Positions 1-10,826 of a DNA stretch of 64,000 nt are shown here, piece by piece (within the stretch, counting starts at the first letter, position 1; every line of letters starts with the position of its first letter). The DNA lies in the NCBI GenBank assembly GCA_025361185.1, contig JANYAR010000016.1, positions 55,471 through 119,470 of the forward strand. The letters run 5' to 3'. A program made the position numbers and the translations under genes. The notes beneath the pieces are model-generated. The model worked only from the letters and a program-made list of their open reading frames with translations, was not told the DNA's origin and ran no database searches. This stretch comes from Alphaproteobacteria bacterium. GTDB lineage: Bacteria; Pseudomonadota; Alphaproteobacteria; Micropepsales; Micropepsaceae.

Positions 1-1
1 G

Positions 2-313
2 ACGGCGCATCCGGCGCACGAGATTCGCCACGATGAGCTGGGTAATCTGTCGGTGGGCAGCGTGGCCGACGTTGCGGTTCTCAGCATCCAGAAAGGCCGC
101 TTCGGCTTCACCGACATGGTCAATACCAAGGTCGATGGCACCCAGAAGCTGGTGGCCGAACTGACGCTGAAGGATGGCAAGATCGTCTATGACCTGAACG
201 GCCTGGAAGCCTTGCCCTGGAATGCGCCGCAGGGCGACATCTCGCAGGACAAGCGCTGGACCAGCTTCCCGCGCCCCGTGCCGCGCCCGACCGACGGCGT
301 CACGCTGCACTAG
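2..313 (+). CDS. Amidohydrolase/deacetylase family metallohydrolase, C-terminal fragment
   Basis: The frame is open from the window edge to the TAG at 311-313, leaving 103 codons of a protein that starts upstream. The fragment begins with a PAHEIRHDELGNL segment, followed by GSVADVAVL and the ending LxDGKIVYDLNG. These are typical of the C-terminal beta-sandwich end of cytosolic amidohydrolases of the dihydroorotase/deacetylase type, where the chain returns to the composite beta domain after the barrel. The catalytic residues lie outside the window, so the substrate cannot be named. An apparent internal GTG start at 53 is not the gene start, because homology-like sequence runs upstream of it. 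Confidence 0.75.
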   Translation, partial: TAHPAHEIRHDELGNLSVGSVADVAVLSIQKGRFGFTDMVNTKVDGTQKLVAELTLKDGKIVYDLNGLEALPWNAPQGDISQDKRWTSFPRPVPRPTDGVTLH

Positions 314-330
314 CGGATCCCAAAAATGAA

Positions 331-370
331 AACGGCGGGGACCGGCTTTCGCCTATCCTCGCCGTTCTTT
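331..370 (+). terminator. Probable rho-independent terminator after the amidohydrolase
   Basis: Arms AACGGCGGGG (331-340) and CCTCGCCGTT (357-366) pair with one G-T wobble and are followed by a T-rich stretch. It lies 18 bases past the stop codon of the leftmost gene and separates it from rhmD. Confidence 0.5.
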
Positions 371-511
371 GTGATTTGCTTTTCTTTCGATCAGCGCGTC
401 ACAGGGAGATAATAACACAGCCCTGTTTGCGTTCCAGCGGTTCCTGCTGGCTTCTGATTTGTTGCTGTGGATAATACGCCTCGAAAAGATACATGCAGTA
501 GGGGCTGGTTC

Positions 512-1699
512 GTGACTTTTCCCAAGATAAAGCAGGTTCGTGCTTTCGTTGTGCGTGGCGGTGGTGCCGATTACCACGACCAAGGCGGCGGCCACTGGAT
601 CGACGATCACATCGCCACCCCCATGGCGCGCTATCCCGAATACCGCCAAAGCCGCCAAAGCTTCGGCATCAATGTTCTGGGCACGCTGGTGGTGGAGATC
701 GAGGCCGAGAACGGCGTCACCGGCTTTGCAGTGACCACCGGCGGCGAGCCCGCCTGCTATATCGTGGAAAAGCATCTGGCGCGCTTCCTGGAAGGCCGCG
801 ACCCGGCCCAGACCGAGAAAATCTGGGACCAGATGTATTTTTCCACCCAATATTACGGGCGCAAGGGATTGGTGATCAACGCCATTTCCGGCGTGGACCT
901 GGCGCTGTGGGATCTGCTCGGCAAACTGCGGGGCGAGCCGGTGCATCAGCTTTTGGGTGGGGCGGTGCGCGATGAGCTTGTCTTCTATGCCACCGGCGCC
1001 CGCCCCGATCTGGCCAAACAGATGGGCTTTATCGGTGGCAAGATGCCGCTGCATCACGGCCCCGCCGAAGGCGAGGAGGGCATGAACAAGGCGCTGGCTG
1101 AAATCGCGCAGATGCGCGCTGCTGTGGGTCCGGATTTCTGGCTGATGCTGGATTGCTGGATGGCGCTGGATTTGAACTATGCCACGCGGCTGGCGACCAG
1201 GGCCTGGGAACAATCGGGCCTGAAATGGATCGAAGAAGCGCTTTCCCCCGATGATTACTGGGGCTATCGCGACCTCAAGAAAGCTGTGCCGCCCGGCATG
1301 CTGGTGACCACGGGTGAGCATGACGCCACCCGCTGGGGTTTTCGCATGCTGCTGGAGATGGAGTGCTGCGACATCATCCAGCCCGATGTCGGCTGGTGCG
1401 GCGGCGTCACCGAACTGATCAAGATCGCCAATCTGGCGGAAAGCCATGGCAAGCTGATGGTGCCGCACGGCTCATCGGTCTACTCCTATCACTTCGTCAT
1501 CACCCGCCATAACAGCCCCTTCGCCGAATTCCTGATGATGGCGCCCAAGGCGGACAAGGTGGTGCCGATGTTTTCGCCGCAGCTGTTGGGCGAGCCGGTG
1601 CCGGAAAATGGCCGGATCAAATTATCGGCTTTGGACAAGCCCGGTTTCGGCGTGGAGCTGAACCGCGAGGTCAAGCTGCATCGTCCCTATCCCAGATAA
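512..1699 (+). CDS. rhmD: L-rhamnonate dehydratase (enolase superfamily)
   Basis: Dehydrates L-rhamnonate to 2-dehydro-3-deoxy-L-rhamnonate in the cytoplasm. The 395-residue product follows E. coli RhmD closely from the first residues ([11 protein letters not shown]) through [40 protein letters not shown] and [12 protein letters not shown]. Metal-ligand positions of the superfamily are visible: Asp near residue 214 in LMLDCWM, then WIEE and TGEH; the general-base His lies in [10 protein letters not shown] choose the GTG at 512 over the upstream ATG at 467 because AGGGG sits 7 bases before it and the protein then starts exactly where RhmD does. A GMC oxidoreductase follows after 6 bases, so the two are probably co-transcribed. 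Related dehydratases such as L-lyxonate/L-mannonate are close alternatives. Confidence 0.92.
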   Translation: MTFPKIKQVRAFVVRGGGADYHDQGGGHWIDDHIATPMARYPEYRQSRQSFGINVLGTLVVEIEAENGVTGFAVTTGGEPACYIVEKHLARFLEGRDPAQTEKIWDQMYFSTQYYGRKGLVINAISGVDLALWDLLGKLRGEPVHQLLGGAVRDELVFYATGARPDLAKQMGFIGGKMPLHHGPAEGEEGMNKALAEIAQMRAAVGPDFWLMLDCWMALDLNYATRLATRAWEQSGLKWIEEALSPDDYWGYRDLKKAVPPGMLVTTGEHDATRWGFRMLLEMECCDIIQPDVGWCGGVTELIKIANLAESHGKLMVPHGSSVYSYHFVITRHNSPFAEFLMMAPKADKVVPMFSPQLLGEPVPENGRIKLSALDKPGFGVELNREVKLHRPYPR

Positions 1700-1705
1700 T
1701 CGGCG

Positions 1706-3325
1706 ATGACCCTGGACGGCGACTATGATTACATTGTGGTGGGCGCGGGCTCGGCAGGCTGCGTGGTTGCCAATCGCCTGTCAGCAGATCCCAAAAACCG
1801 TGTGCTGCTGCTGGAAGCCGGCGGGCATGACGACTGGATCTGGTTTCATATTCCCGTCGGCTATCTGTACCTGATCGGCAATCCGCGCAGCGACTGGATG
1901 TTCGAGACCGTGGCCGAGCCCGGCCTCAATGGCCGCAAGCTGAATTATCCGCGCGGCAAGGCCCTGGGCGGATCATCCGCCATCAACGCGATGATCTCCA
2001 TGCGCGGGCAGGCGCACGATTACGACCATTGGCGGCAATTGGGGCTGACGGGCTGGGGCTGGGATGATGTGCAGCCGGTATTCCGCCAACTGGACCGCCA
2101 TTTCCTGGGCGACAGCATCCATCACAGCGCCAGCGGCGAGCTGAGCGTGGAAGCGCCCAGGGTGCGCTGGCAGATACTGGACGCCATTGCCGATGCGGCG
2201 GAAGAGATCGGCATTCCCAAGACGCCGGATTTCAACACCGGCGACAACACCGGCAGCTGTTATTTCCATGTCAACCAGAAGCGCGGGCGGCGCTGGTCGG
2301 CGGCGCGCGGATTTCTGAAGCCTGTGCTGGGGCGGGCCAATCTGCGGCTGGAAACCGATGTCCAGGTGGACAAGCTGCTGCTGGAAGGCAAGCGCGCCAT
2401 GGGCGTTCGTTTCCGGCGCGGCAGTGAAGTGGTCGAGGCCAGCGCCAAAGGCGAGGTCGTTCTTTGCGCCGGCGCGATCGGTTCCATCCAGGTGCTGCAG
2501 CGTTCCGGCATTGGCCCGGCAGAATGGCTGGGCGATCTTGGCATTCCAGTAATTCAAGCGGCCGAAGGTGTGGGCCGCAATTTGCAGGACCATCTGCAAT
2601 TGCGCGCGATGTACCGGGTCAGCGGCGTCAAGACGCTGAACGAGATTTACTATTCGCCCCTGGGCCGCCCGCTGATGGGGCTGCAATATGGCTTGCTGCG
2701 GCGCGGGCCGATGACCATGGCGGCCTCGCAGCTGGGCATTTTCACCAAGTCCGATCCGTCGCAGCCGCGCGCCAATGTCCAGTTCCATGTCCAGCCGCTG
2801 TCGCTGGACCGGTTCGGCACGCCCTTGCACCGCTTTCCCGCCATCACCGTCAGTCCCTGCAATTTGCGGCCATCGTCACGGGGTACGGTGCGTCTTACCT
2901 CCGCCGAAATGTCCGCCGCGCCGGAAATTGCGCCCAACTATCTTTCCACCGACCAGGATCGCCACATCGCCGCCGATTGCCTGCGCCTGACCCGGCGCTT
3001 GATGCGTCAGCCGGCCCTGGCGCAATTTGGGCCGGAGGAATTCCGTCCCGGCCCGGCGGTGAGCGACAGCGATACTGATCTGGTGCACGCAGCGGGCGAT
3101 ATCGGCAGCACCATCTTTCATCCTGTCGGCACCGCCAAGATGGGATTGGCCAGCGATGCCTTCGCCGTAGTGGACGAGCGCTTGCGGGTGCGAGGCCTGG
3201 CAAATCTGCGGGTGATCGACGCCTCGGTGATGCCCACCATCACCTCGGGCAATACCAACACCCCCACCATCATGATCGCGGCCAAGGGCGCGGTGATGGT
3301 GCTGGAAGATGCGCGGCTTACGTAA
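1706..3325 (+). CDS. GMC family FAD-dependent oxidoreductase
   Basis: A 539-residue glucose-methanol-choline oxidoreductase. The N-terminal dinucleotide motif [18 protein letters not shown] binds [16 protein letters not shown] is the GMC signature 1 region, and [16 protein letters not shown] is signature 2. The C-terminal HPVGTAKMG ... [14 protein letters not shown] carries the catalytic His/Asn region. No signal peptide is visible, so it is probably cytoplasmic or peripheral. It starts 6 bases after rhmD, which suggests oxidation of a sugar-derived alcohol, but choline-dehydrogenase-like members oxidise many alcohols and the substrate is open. Its end overlaps the convergent garD end by 8 bases. 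Confidence 0.85.
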   Translation: MTLDGDYDYIVVGAGSAGCVVANRLSADPKNRVLLLEAGGHDDWIWFHIPVGYLYLIGNPRSDWMFETVAEPGLNGRKLNYPRGKALGGSSAINAMISMRGQAHDYDHWRQLGLTGWGWDDVQPVFRQLDRHFLGDSIHHSASGELSVEAPRVRWQILDAIADAAEEIGIPKTPDFNTGDNTGSCYFHVNQKRGRRWSAARGFLKPVLGRANLRLETDVQVDKLLLEGKRAMGVRFRRGSEVVEASAKGEVVLCAGAIGSIQVLQRSGIGPAEWLGDLGIPVIQAAEGVGRNLQDHLQLRAMYRVSGVKTLNEIYYSPLGRPLMGLQYGLLRRGPMTMAASQLGIFTKSDPSQPRANVQFHVQPLSLDRFGTPLHRFPAITVSPCNLRPSSRGTVRLTSAEMSAAPEIAPNYLSTDQDRHIAADCLRLTRRLMRQPALAQFGPEEFRPGPAVSDSDTDLVHAAGDIGSTIFHPVGTAKMGLASDAFAVVDERLRVRGLANLRVIDASVMPTITSGNTNTPTIMIAAKGAVMVLEDARLT

Positions 3326-4859
3326 CCGGCGCGGGGTTAAACAAAGTCAGATCGTTGTGCAGGCCCCAGCGGTCGGCCCAAACCTGTTTTCTGCCGCTGG
3401 CCACGTCCAGCATCAGTTGGAATAGCTCCCAACCCACCTGCTCGATAGTTTTTTCGCCGGTGGCGATGGGTCCCGCATCCAAATCGATCAGGTCGTTCCA
3501 GCGTTTGGCCAGCTCGCTGCGGGTACTCACCTTGATCACGGGCACTGCCGCCAGCCCATAAGGCGTGCCGCGTCCTGTGGTGAAGACGTGCAGGTTCATG
3601 CCCGCCGCCATCTGCAAAGTGCCGCAGACAAAGTCGCTGGCGGGCGTGGCGGCGAACACCAAGCCGCGCTGGCGCACTTTTTCGCCCGGCGACAATACCG
3701 CGGTGATCGCGCTGGTGCCGGACTTGGCAACCGAGCCCAGCGATTTTTCGATGATGTTGGACAGCCCGCCCTTTTTGTTGCCCGGGGTTGTGTTGGCGCC
3801 GCGGTCCACGCCGCCTTTCTCGAGATAATCGTCATACCAGCGCATTTCCCGCACCAGTGCCTCTGCCACGTCCTTGGTTGCGGCGCGCGGTGTCAGCAGA
3901 TGGATGGCGTCGCGTACCTCGGTGACTTCCGAGAACATCACGGTTGCGCCCGCCCGCACCAAAAGATCTGCACAAAAGCCCAAGGCCGGATTGGCGGTAA
4001 GGCCCGAAAAGGCGTCGCTGCCGCCGCACTGCATGCCCACGATCAATTCGGCGGCTGGCACAGTTTCGCGGCGGCGCTTGTCCAGCACCTTCAGCCGGTC
4101 CTCGACCATGGCCATAATGCCGTCAATCATCGCGCCGAAGCCGACAAAGGCTTCGTCTTGCATGCGCAACACGCCGGTCTGCCCCGCAGGTAAGAGACGC
4201 TCGGGCGCCAGCTTCTCGCAGCCCAGTCCCACCACCAGAACTTCGCCGCCGAAATTGGGATTGTTGGCCAGATTCTGCAGGGTGCGGATCGGCACGATCG
4301 CCTGCGGCGCATTGATCGCCACGCCGCAACCATAGGCATGGGTCAAGACCACGACATCGTCGACATTGGGATATTTGGGCAAAAGCTCTGCCTTGATGCG
4401 CTTGAGTGCGAATTCCACGGTGCCCGACACGCATTGCACGCTGGTGGAAACCGCCAAGATGTTCTTGGTCCCCACCGTGCCATCGGCATTGCGATAGCCT
4501 TCGAAGCTATAGCCGGTCAGCGGCTGCGTCTTCGGCGGCGGGCGGGTCGCCATTTCCAGCTGGTCCAGCGGCGGGGCGGTGCCCATCACCACATTGTCTT
4601 CATTGACCAAGTCGCCGCGCGCAACCCTGCCCTTGGCGGTGCCGATCACTTCGCCATAACGCACGATGTTGCCGCCGTCGGCGATGTCGGCCAGCGCCAC
4701 CTTATGCCCCTGGGGCACGAAATGGTTCAGCACCAGGCCATCGGAAAATTCCGTGCCGGCGGGAAGGCCCAGGCTGTTGACGATGATCGCGACATTGTCG
4801 CGCGGGCTCACCTGAATGCGGCGCGGCGGCTCATGCGGCACTTTGCTCTGGACGTTCAT
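3318..4859 (-). CDS. garD: Galactarate dehydratase
   Basis: Converts galactarate (mucate) to 5-dehydro-4-deoxy-D-glucarate. The 513-residue protein has the N-terminal SAF-like domain ([34 protein letters not shown] equivalent) and the UxaA/GarD core ([51 protein letters not shown]). The GVAINAP and LGCEKL segments match GarD rather than altronate dehydratase UxaA. It is the last gene of the minus-strand run gudP-gudD-garD, 33 bases after gudD. Placement beside gudD and kdgD makes the aldarate assignment firm. Length is close to the usual 523 residues. Confidence 0.9.
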   Translation of the reverse strand: MNVQSKVPHEPPRRIQVSPRDNVAIIVNSLGLPAGTEFSDGLVLNHFVPQGHKVALADIADGGNIVRYGEVIGTAKGRVARGDLVNEDNVVMGTAPPLDQLEMATRPPPKTQPLTGYSFEGYRNADGTVGTKNILAVSTSVQCVSGTVEFALKRIKAELLPKYPNVDDVVVLTHAYGCGVAINAPQAIVPIRTLQNLANNPNFGGEVLVVGLGCEKLAPERLLPAGQTGVLRMQDEAFVGFGAMIDGIMAMVEDRLKVLDKRRRETVPAAELIVGMQCGGSDAFSGLTANPALGFCADLLVRAGATVMFSEVTEVRDAIHLLTPRAATKDVAEALVREMRWYDDYLEKGGVDRGANTTPGNKKGGLSNIIEKSLGSVAKSGTSAITAVLSPGEKVRQRGLVFAATPASDFVCGTLQMAAGMNLHVFTTGRGTPYGLAAVPVIKVSTRSELAKRWNDLIDLDAGPIATGEKTIEQVGWELFQLMLDVASGRKQVWADRWGLHNDLTLFNPAPVT

Positions 4860-4892
4860 GGACCGACTATACCACCCGTCAGCGCAACTTTG

Positions 4893-6224
4893 TTAGCGAA
4901 CTAGGCAGGGCCGTTTGGGATCGAATTTCCAGCCGGGGATCAGGAACTGCATGGCGGCGGCATCGTCGCGCGCCCCCAGATCCAGCGACTTATAGATGGT
5001 GTGGGCCTTTTCCACTTCGGCCAGGTCGATCTCCACCCCCAACCCACCACGCTTCGGAACCGCGACCAGGCCGCCTTTGATCTGGAACGGCTCCCTGGTC
5101 AGGCGCTGGCCGTCCTGCCAGATCCAGTGGGTATCGATGGCGGTAATATTACCTGGGGCCGCAGCGGCAACATGGGTGAACATGGCCAGCGAGACGTCGA
5201 AATGGTTGTTGGAATGGCTGCCCCAGCGCAGGTCCCGGTCGGCGCACATCTGCGCCACCCGCACACTGCCGCGCATGGTCCAGAAATGCGGGTCGGCCAG
5301 CGGGATGTCGACCGAGCCCAGCTCGATGGCATGCACCATCTGGCGCCAGTCGGTGGCGATCATGTTGGTGGCGGTGGGAAGCCCGGTGGCGCGGCGGAAT
5401 TCCGCCATGATCTCGCGCCCCGAATAGCCGGCTTCCGCGCCGCAAGGGTCCTCGGCATAGGCCAGCACGTCGCCGCGCCCCTTGCACAAGGCGATGGCTT
5501 CCTTCAGCGACCAGGCGCCGTTGGGGTCGAGTGTGATGCGCGCCTTGGGAAAGCGCTTGGCCAGCGCCTCGACCGCCTTCATCTCTTCCGAGCCGGCCAG
5601 CACGCCGCCCTTGAGCTTGAAGTCGTTGAAGCCGTAGCGCGCATAAGCGGCTTCGGCTGTCGCCACGATTGCGTCGGGCGTCAGGGCCTCCTCGTCGCGC
5701 ACTCGGTTCCAGTTATCACCCTTTTGGCCGCCGCGATAAGGCAGGTTGGTTTTGTTGCGGTCACCGATAAAGAAGAGATAGCCCAGCATCTCCACGGCAT
5801 CGCGCTGCTGGCCCTCGCCCAGAAGGGCGCAGACCGGCACATCCAGATGCTGGCCCAGCAGATCCAGCAGGGCGCATTCCAGCGCCGCCTGGCAATGTAC
5901 TGTGATGCGCAGGTCAAAAGTTTGCTGGCCCCGTCCGCCGCAATCGCGGTCGGCGAAGCGCTGGCCCACGGCGCTCAAGATATTGTTCCAAGTGCCCAAC
6001 CCGGCGCCGATCACCAGATCGCGCGCATCTTCCAAGGTCTGGCGGATTTTCTCGCCGCCCGGTACTTCGCCCACGCCAGTATTTCCGGCGCTGTCGGTCA
6101 AGATAACCAGGTTGCGGGTGAAATAGGGGGCATGCGCACCCGACAGGTTGAGCAACATGCTGTCCTGTCCCGCCACCGGAACAACTTTCATCTCCGTCAC
6201 GCGCGGCGCGTCGGCCTTGGTCAT
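4893..6224 (-). CDS. gudD: Glucarate dehydratase (enolase superfamily)
   Basis: Dehydrates D-glucarate (and usually L-idarate) to 5-dehydro-4-deoxy-D-glucarate, the same product as GarD. The 443-residue length matches E. coli GudD (446). Visible motifs are [14 protein letters not shown], the KLKGG acid/base lysine, the metal ligands in LDPNGAW and AEDPCG, and the HSNNHFD histidine. Start chosen at the ATG 6224-6222, giving [16 protein letters not shown] as expected; the frame remains open far upstream into gudP but that extension is not GudD-like. Eight bases separate it from gudP, indicating one transcript with transporter and garD. Confidence 0.93.
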   Translation of the reverse strand: MTKADAPRVTEMKVVPVAGQDSMLLNLSGAHAPYFTRNLVILTDSAGNTGVGEVPGGEKIRQTLEDARDLVIGAGLGTWNNILSAVGQRFADRDCGGRGQQTFDLRITVHCQAALECALLDLLGQHLDVPVCALLGEGQQRDAVEMLGYLFFIGDRNKTNLPYRGGQKGDNWNRVRDEEALTPDAIVATAEAAYARYGFNDFKLKGGVLAGSEEMKAVEALAKRFPKARITLDPNGAWSLKEAIALCKGRGDVLAYAEDPCGAEAGYSGREIMAEFRRATGLPTATNMIATDWRQMVHAIELGSVDIPLADPHFWTMRGSVRVAQMCADRDLRWGSHSNNHFDVSLAMFTHVAAAAPGNITAIDTHWIWQDGQRLTREPFQIKGGLVAVPKRGGLGVEIDLAEVEKAHTIYKSLDLGARDDAAAMQFLIPGWKFDPKRPCLVR

Positions 6225-6232
6225 AAAAATCC

Positions 6233-7546
6233 TCAGACGGTTCGGAGCACCACACGCTTGATCGTGCCGGTGATGAACAGATAGCTGACCATGGCGACAA
6301 TGGAATGGGCGAACACGAACAGCAGCGCCATATTCCAGTTGTTGTCGGTGGCGGCGAGGATATAGCCGATGCCGATAGGCGTGAAAATACCGGCGGCGTT
6401 GCCGAACAGATTGAAGATGCTGCCCGACAGGCCGGTGGCTTCGCGCGGTGCCGCATCGCTCATCACCGCCCAGCCCAGCGCCGCCACGCCCTTGCCGAAA
6501 AAGGCGACGGCCATAAAGGTCATGATCAACACCTGACTGTCGGTATAGTTGCACAGCAGGATGGCGCAGGAGATCACCAGCCCGATGATGATGGGAATCT
6601 TGCGCGCCGGCGACAGAGCAACGCCCTTCTTCAGCAGCAGGTCCGACACTATCCCGCCCAGCACACCGCCGACAAAACCGGCGATCGCCGGTCCGGCCGA
6701 TGCAAGACCGGCATGGGCCAGAGACATATGACGCGCTTTGATCAGATAGATGGGAAACCAGGTGGCATAAAAATAAGTCAGCGCTGTGATGCAATATTGC
6801 GCCAGATAGATGCCCAGCAGCATGCGGTTGGCCAGCAGCTGTCCGACGCTGCTCCAGCGAATTGCTTGCGCGGCGGCGGCGGGCCGGTCCAGGTTCACCA
6901 AGGCGCCGTTGGTTTCGATATAATCATATTCGCGCTTGCTGATGGCTTTGTGACGCGATGGTGAATGCACGACAGCCCAGAACAGGGCCGCACCGGCCAA
7001 TCCGATGATACCCATGGCCAAGAATACGCTGCGCCAGCCGTAATTCTGCGCCAGCCAGCCCATCATCGGGGCGAAGGCCACGAGAGAGAAATACTGCGAG
7101 GCATTGAAGATGGCGCTGGCGGTGCCGCGCTCGGAATGGGGAAACCAATTGGCGACAATGCGGGCATTGGCCGGGAAGGAAGGGCTTTCCGCGAAACCCA
7201 GCGCAAAGCGCAGGGCGAACAGGCTGATGAAAACCGGAATGAAGGCCAAGGACGAAACAAAGGCCTGGGCCATGGTGAAGACCGCCCACAGGGTGATGGA
7301 CCATAGATAGATCGGGCGCGAGCCATAGCGGTCCAGCAGCGCGCCGCCAGGAATCTGTCCTGCCACATAAGACCAGCCAAAAGCCGAAAAGATGTAGCCC
7401 AGCTGAATGGTGGAGATCGAAATCTCCTTGGACAGGGGCACGGCGGCGAAGGAGAGCGTGGCGCGGCTGGCGTAGTTGATCGAGGAGACGATGAAGAGGA
7501 CAGCGATGATCCAGAAGCGGATATGACTGTTGCGCGCATCCGTCAT
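6233..7546 (-). CDS. gudP: MFS aldarate transporter (anion:cation symporter family, GudP/GarP-like)
   Basis: A 437-residue inner-membrane transporter with about twelve hydrophobic segments. [21 protein letters not shown] in the first helix, [18 protein letters not shown] after helix 2, and [24 protein letters not shown] are hallmarks of the ACS family that includes GudP, GarP and galactonate transporters. It heads the gudP-gudD-garD run, so glucarate/galactarate uptake is the likely role. A promoter with a 9-base inverted repeat lies 77-106 bases upstream. Specificity between the two aldarates cannot be read from sequence. Confidence 0.88.
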   Translation of the reverse strand: MTDARNSHIRFWIIAVLFIVSSINYASRATLSFAAVPLSKEISISTIQLGYIFSAFGWSYVAGQIPGGALLDRYGSRPIYLWSITLWAVFTMAQAFVSSLAFIPVFISLFALRFALGFAESPSFPANARIVANWFPHSERGTASAIFNASQYFSLVAFAPMMGWLAQNYGWRSVFLAMGIIGLAGAALFWAVVHSPSRHKAISKREYDYIETNGALVNLDRPAAAAQAIRWSSVGQLLANRMLLGIYLAQYCITALTYFYATWFPIYLIKARHMSLAHAGLASAGPAIAGFVGGVLGGIVSDLLLKKGVALSPARKIPIIIGLVISCAILLCNYTDSQVLIMTFMAVAFFGKGVAALGWAVMSDAAPREATGLSGSIFNLFGNAAGIFTPIGIGYILAATDNNWNMALLFVFAHSIVAMVSYLFITGTIKRVVLRTV

Positions 7547-7622
7547 GATCGTTTCATCCCCGAATGTGGCCGCTGGCGGGCCTTATTGGCCTAAAACAGG
7601 CACTTCGATGTTATGATCGGCA

Positions 7623-7652
7623 GCTTGAACCGTCCAAGCCAAAGGTTCAAGC
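7623..7652 (-). promoter_or_regulatory. Perfect inverted repeat upstream of gudP, candidate LysR-type operator
   Basis: GCTTGAACC (7623-7631) and GGTTCAAGC (7644-7652) are perfect 9-base arms around a 12-base spacer. On the gudP strand the spacer reads TTTGGCTTGGAC. TTGGAC can serve as a -35 box with TAACAT 18 bases on. The same 12-mer recurs upstream of kdgD. The gap between lysR and gudP is 156 bases and holds nothing else that I can identify. Confidence 0.5.
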
Positions 7653-7702
7653 GATCAATGCAGCAATTGGATCAATGCAAAGGCCGGACCGAAGGAGTTG
7701 TC

Positions 7703-8635
7703 TTATGAGGCGGCAAGCGCGTCCAGGTCCGAAGCCGGCCGCAGCAGGTCTAAAAACCCCGGCAGCGCCGGATTGTCATTGTCGCTGCGCCAGGCGGCAA
7801 ACAGCTCGACCGGAGTCATCGGCTCTGTTTCCACCGGGCGAAAATGCACATCGTCGAAATGCAGCGACTGGGCGGCTTCGGGCACCAGCGCAGCCCCGAT
7901 GCCGGCGCGCACCAGCGCTAGCATGGAATGGATCTGGCTGAGAGACTGGATCGTAACCGGCGCAACACCTTCGGCTTCAAACAGTCCCGACAGCATGTCG
8001 TGGAAATAGCGCGCGCCTTCCGCGGCATACATGATCAGGGGCTGGCGGTCGAAATGCTTGAGCGTCAATATGGCTTCGCCAAGGCGCGGATCGCCCACCG
8101 GCAGGGCTGCAACCAAGCGCTCGCTGACGACTTTCAGGGTGGTGAATTCCTTGCGCGCAATAGGCGGGCGCAACAATCCCACATCGATACGGCCGGTGAG
8201 CAGGCTTTCCATTTGCTCGGCTGAGACCATCTCCTTCAGCGTCACATCGATATTGGGCGCATGGGAGGCGCGCTGCAGCAACAGGCGCGGCAGGAAGCTG
8301 TAACCACTGGCGGCGGTGAAGCCCAAGGCGATGGTACCGGCTTCGCCGCTGGCGATGCGGCGGGTGGCCAGCGCCGCGCTTTCGGTCAGGCGCAGGATGC
8401 GGCGTGCTTCCAGCAGGAAGACCCGGCCTGCCGGGGTCAGCTTGACCGCGCGGCTGGTGCGGTCCAGCAGTTTGACCCCCAGCACATGTTCCAACAGCTG
8501 AATCTGCCGCGACAGCGGCGGCTGGGTCATGTTCATGCGCATCGCGGCGCGGCCGAAATGCAGTTCCTCGGCGGCGGCGACAAAGCAGCGAAGCTGCCGA
8601 AGCTCGAATTGCGACCAGAAGGATGCGCCCGTCAT
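7703..8635 (-). CDS. LysR-family transcriptional regulator
   Basis: A 310-residue LTTR. The winged helix-turn-helix occupies about residues 10-70 (ELRQLRCFVAAAEELHFGRAA, TQPPLSRQIQLLEHVLGVKLLDR) and the periplasmic-binding-protein-like effector domain follows (TIALGFTAASGYSFLP, IDVGLLRPP). It lies between kdgD and gudP on the same strand, 14 bases after kdgD, so it is probably transcribed with kdgD and controls the aldarate genes. The effector is likely an aldarate or pathway intermediate (inference from position). This is not the usual divergent LTTR arrangement. Confidence 0.9.
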   Translation of the reverse strand: MTGASFWSQFELRQLRCFVAAAEELHFGRAAMRMNMTQPPLSRQIQLLEHVLGVKLLDRTSRAVKLTPAGRVFLLEARRILRLTESAALATRRIASGEAGTIALGFTAASGYSFLPRLLLQRASHAPNIDVTLKEMVSAEQMESLLTGRIDVGLLRPPIARKEFTTLKVVSERLVAALPVGDPRLGEAILTLKHFDRQPLIMYAAEGARYFHDMLSGLFEAEGVAPVTIQSLSQIHSMLALVRAGIGAALVPEAAQSLHFDDVHFRPVETEPMTPVELFAAWRSDNDNPALPGFLDLLRPASDLDALAAS

Positions 8636-8649
8636 GGCCGCATCCTATA

Positions 8650-9573
8650 TTAAACCGGCTTGGCTGTGTCGATCAGCCGTTGCAGCCGCGCAAACTGATC
8701 CGGGGTCAATTCCGTCAAAGGCGCGCGCACCGGGCCGGCACTGCGGCCTATGGCTGTCATGCCCGCCTTGACGATGGAGACGGCATAGCCCTTGTTCTCG
8801 TTGCGGATGGCGATATAGGGCAGCACGAATTCCTTTAGCCCCTGCATCACCTTGGCATGGTCCTTGGCGCGCACCGCGTCATAAAAACTCAGCGCCCACT
8901 CCGGCATGAAATTGTAGATGGCGGAGGAATAGGTGGTGACGCCCATCTCCAGATAGGGCAGGGCAAAAGTCTCCGCCGTCGGCAGGCCGCCGACATATGT
9001 CAGCCGGTCGCCCATTTTGGCATAGACCCGCATCATCAATTCGATGTCGCCGACACCGTCCTTGAAGCCCACCAGATTGGGATTGCGGTCGCACAGTTTC
9101 GCCAGACTGATTTCGTTCAGCACGGCGTTGTCGCGGTTATAGACGATAACGCCGATGGACGTGGCTTTGCATACCGCGTCGACATGGGCGACCAGGCCTT
9201 CCTGCGACGGCACCATCAGATAGGGCGGCAGCAGCAGCAAACCGTCGGCACCCGCTTTTTCGGCCGTTTTGGCCAGTTCGACCGCGATGGCCGTGCCATA
9301 GCCGCAACCCGCGATCACCGGGGTCTTGCCCGCGGTCTCTTTCACCGCCGCCGCGACGACTTGGCCGGCTTCCTGGGGCGTCAGCGAGAAAAACTCACCG
9401 GTGCCGCCGGCCGCAAACAGGCCGGTCAGGCGCTTGAAGCCGAGCAGCCAGGCGCAATGTTCGCGATAGGGGCCTTCCTGAAACTGAAAGCCTCGATCGA
9501 AATGGGTGACGGGAAAGGACAGCAGGCCCTTCGCCAAGGTTTTCGCCATTTCCTGCGGCGACAAGTTGGTCAT
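8650..9573 (-). CDS. kdgD: 5-dehydro-4-deoxyglucarate dehydratase (DapA/NAL superfamily)
   Basis: Dehydrates and decarboxylates 5-dehydro-4-deoxy-D-glucarate to 2,5-dioxopentanoate (alpha-ketoglutarate semialdehyde), the common sink for GudD and GarD products. The 307-residue TIM barrel has the Schiff-base lysine at about residue 171 (GFKDG), the partner Tyr at about 145 (YNRDN), and the GGTGEFFSL segment typical of KdgD. It heads the minus-strand aldarate block, followed by the LysR gene. The semialdehyde dehydrogenase that would complete the route to 2-oxoglutarate is not in the window. Confidence 0.92.
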   Translation of the reverse strand: MTNLSPQEMAKTLAKGLLSFPVTHFDRGFQFQEGPYREHCAWLLGFKRLTGLFAAGGTGEFFSLTPQEAGQVVAAAVKETAGKTPVIAGCGYGTAIAVELAKTAEKAGADGLLLLPPYLMVPSQEGLVAHVDAVCKATSIGVIVYNRDNAVLNEISLAKLCDRNPNLVGFKDGVGDIELMMRVYAKMGDRLTYVGGLPTAETFALPYLEMGVTTYSSAIYNFMPEWALSFYDAVRAKDHAKVMQGLKEFVLPYIAIRNENKGYAVSIVKAGMTAIGRSAGPVRAPLTELTPDQFARLQRLIDTAKPV

Positions 9574-9627
9574 GCTCTCTCCTGAAACTGTGCGCTTGCG
9601 GCGAAACTAGTGGCTGGCTTTTAGCCG

Positions 9628-9639
9628 GTCCAAGCCAAA
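9628..9639 (-). promoter_or_regulatory. Copy of the gudP promoter 12-mer upstream of kdgD
   Basis: The kdgD strand reads TTTGGCTTGGAC about 55 bases before its ATG, identical to the 12-mer inside the gudP inverted repeat and in the same orientation. TTGGAC followed after 18 bases by TAGTTT gives the same -35/-10 spacing as at gudP. Either a shared promoter core or a regulator site. Confidence 0.45.
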
Positions 9640-9707
9640 CACGCTATGAACCGATGCGGTTTTTGGATGGTCATGCTAGGACTGCCCTCAATACTGAGGG
9701 AAGCCAG

Positions 9708-10826
9708 ATGAACCGCAGGGATGTTCTGAAAACCACGGGAGCCAGCATGATCGCCAGCCAATTACCGGCCCAGGCTGCCGACATGGGCAAAGGTGGCTGG
9801 GACCGCGCCAAGCTGGACCAGGCCGCCAAGGTGATGGATGGCTGGATCGCGGATGGCCGGGTGCAAGGCGCCTCCATTCTGGTCACCCAGGGCCAGCGCC
9901 AGTTCGCGCGCAATTTTGGCACCGCCAAGGGCACGGAACCGGTATTCCTGCTGGCCTCCATCACCAAGCCGATGACGGCGGCGGCAGTGATGAGTTTGGT
10001 GGATGCGGGCACCCTCAGCCTGGACGACAAGGCCATCAAGTTCTTCCCCGCCTTTACTGGCGAGGGGCGTGAAACCATCACCGTGCGCCATCTGCTCACC
10101 CATACCGGCGGCTTGCCCGACATGCTGGCCGATGACGAGGGCTTGCGCGAACATCATGCGCCGCTGTCCGACTATCGTGAGGGTGCGCTGAAGGCGCCGT
10201 TGAAATTCCCGCCGGGCACAAAATATTCCTATGCCAGCATGGGCATCCTTCTGTCGGCGGAGATCGCCCAGAAGATCTCTGGCAAAACGATCGCCGATCT
10301 TGTCGAAGACCGGGTGTTCAAGCCGCTGGGCATGCACCGCACCGGTTACGGCCTGCGCGGCCGGGCCAACGCCATGATGGTGCCCAGCCAGGCCGCGCCT
10401 GCCATGACGGAAACCGGCAAGAAAAGCTGGAACGGCTGGAACTGGAACAGCGAATATTGGCGCAACCTGGGGGCACCCTGGGGCGGGGCGCTGGGTTCGG
10501 CGGCGGATGTCACCCGTTTTTATCGCGAATTCCTCGAACAGCGGGGCCGTATCCTCAAACCCGCCACCGAACAGATGATGATCGTCAATCAAAGTCCGGC
10601 GGGTGTGAAAGCCAGCGGTCTGGGTTTTGATCTGCCGCCGAGCGTGGGATCGCCGGCCTGCGGCGCGCGCACCTTTGGCCACAATGGCTCGACCGGCACG
10701 CTCTCCTGGGCCGATCCTGACACCGGCACCATCTGCGTGGTGCTGACCTCTCTATACGAAGCCGCGGTTCGCCCGCACCCCATTCATCTGGTGAGCGATC
10801 TGGTGGCGCAGGCGGTGAAGGCCTGA
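9708..10826 (+). CDS. Exported serine hydrolase, class C beta-lactamase/esterase family
   Basis: A 372-residue protein of the beta-lactamase/D-alanyl-D-alanine carboxypeptidase fold. Catalytic motif S-x-x-K is S84-I-T-K87 (LASITKPM), the Tyr motif is Y175-A-S, and a HNGSTG segment near the C-terminus fits the third motif. The start at 9708 has GAGGGA upstream and gives a twin-arginine-like leader MNRRDVLKTTGASM ending in AQAAD; the upstream frame from 9654 lacks this logic. Family members are esterases, lactamases or peptidases, so substrate is undetermined. It stands divergent from kdgD and converges exactly with the RraA-like gene (zero gap). Confidence 0.85.
   Translation: MNRRDVLKTTGASMIASQLPAQAADMGKGGWDRAKLDQAAKVMDGWIADGRVQGASILVTQGQRQFARNFGTAKGTEPVFLLASITKPMTAAAVMSLVDAGTLSLDDKAIKFFPAFTGEGRETITVRHLLTHTGGLPDMLADDEGLREHHAPLSDYREGALKAPLKFPPGTKYSYASMGILLSAEIAQKISGKTIADLVEDRVFKPLGMHRTGYGLRGRANAMMVPSQAAPAMTETGKKSWNGWNWNSEYWRNLGAPWGGALGSAADVTRFYREFLEQRGRILKPATEQMMIVNQSPAGVKASGLGFDLPPSVGSPACGARTFGHNGSTGTLSWADPDTGTICVVLTSLYEAAVRPHPIHLVSDLVAQAVKA

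Noticed and set aside
5001..6284. A 427-codon plus-strand frame inside gudD
   Set aside because: Antisense to a gene matching GudD throughout.
4893..6794. A 633-codon minus-strand open frame extending gudD by 570 bases
   Set aside because: The extension lies in gudP in another frame and is low-complexity Arg/Gly/Ser-rich; GudD begins at 6224.
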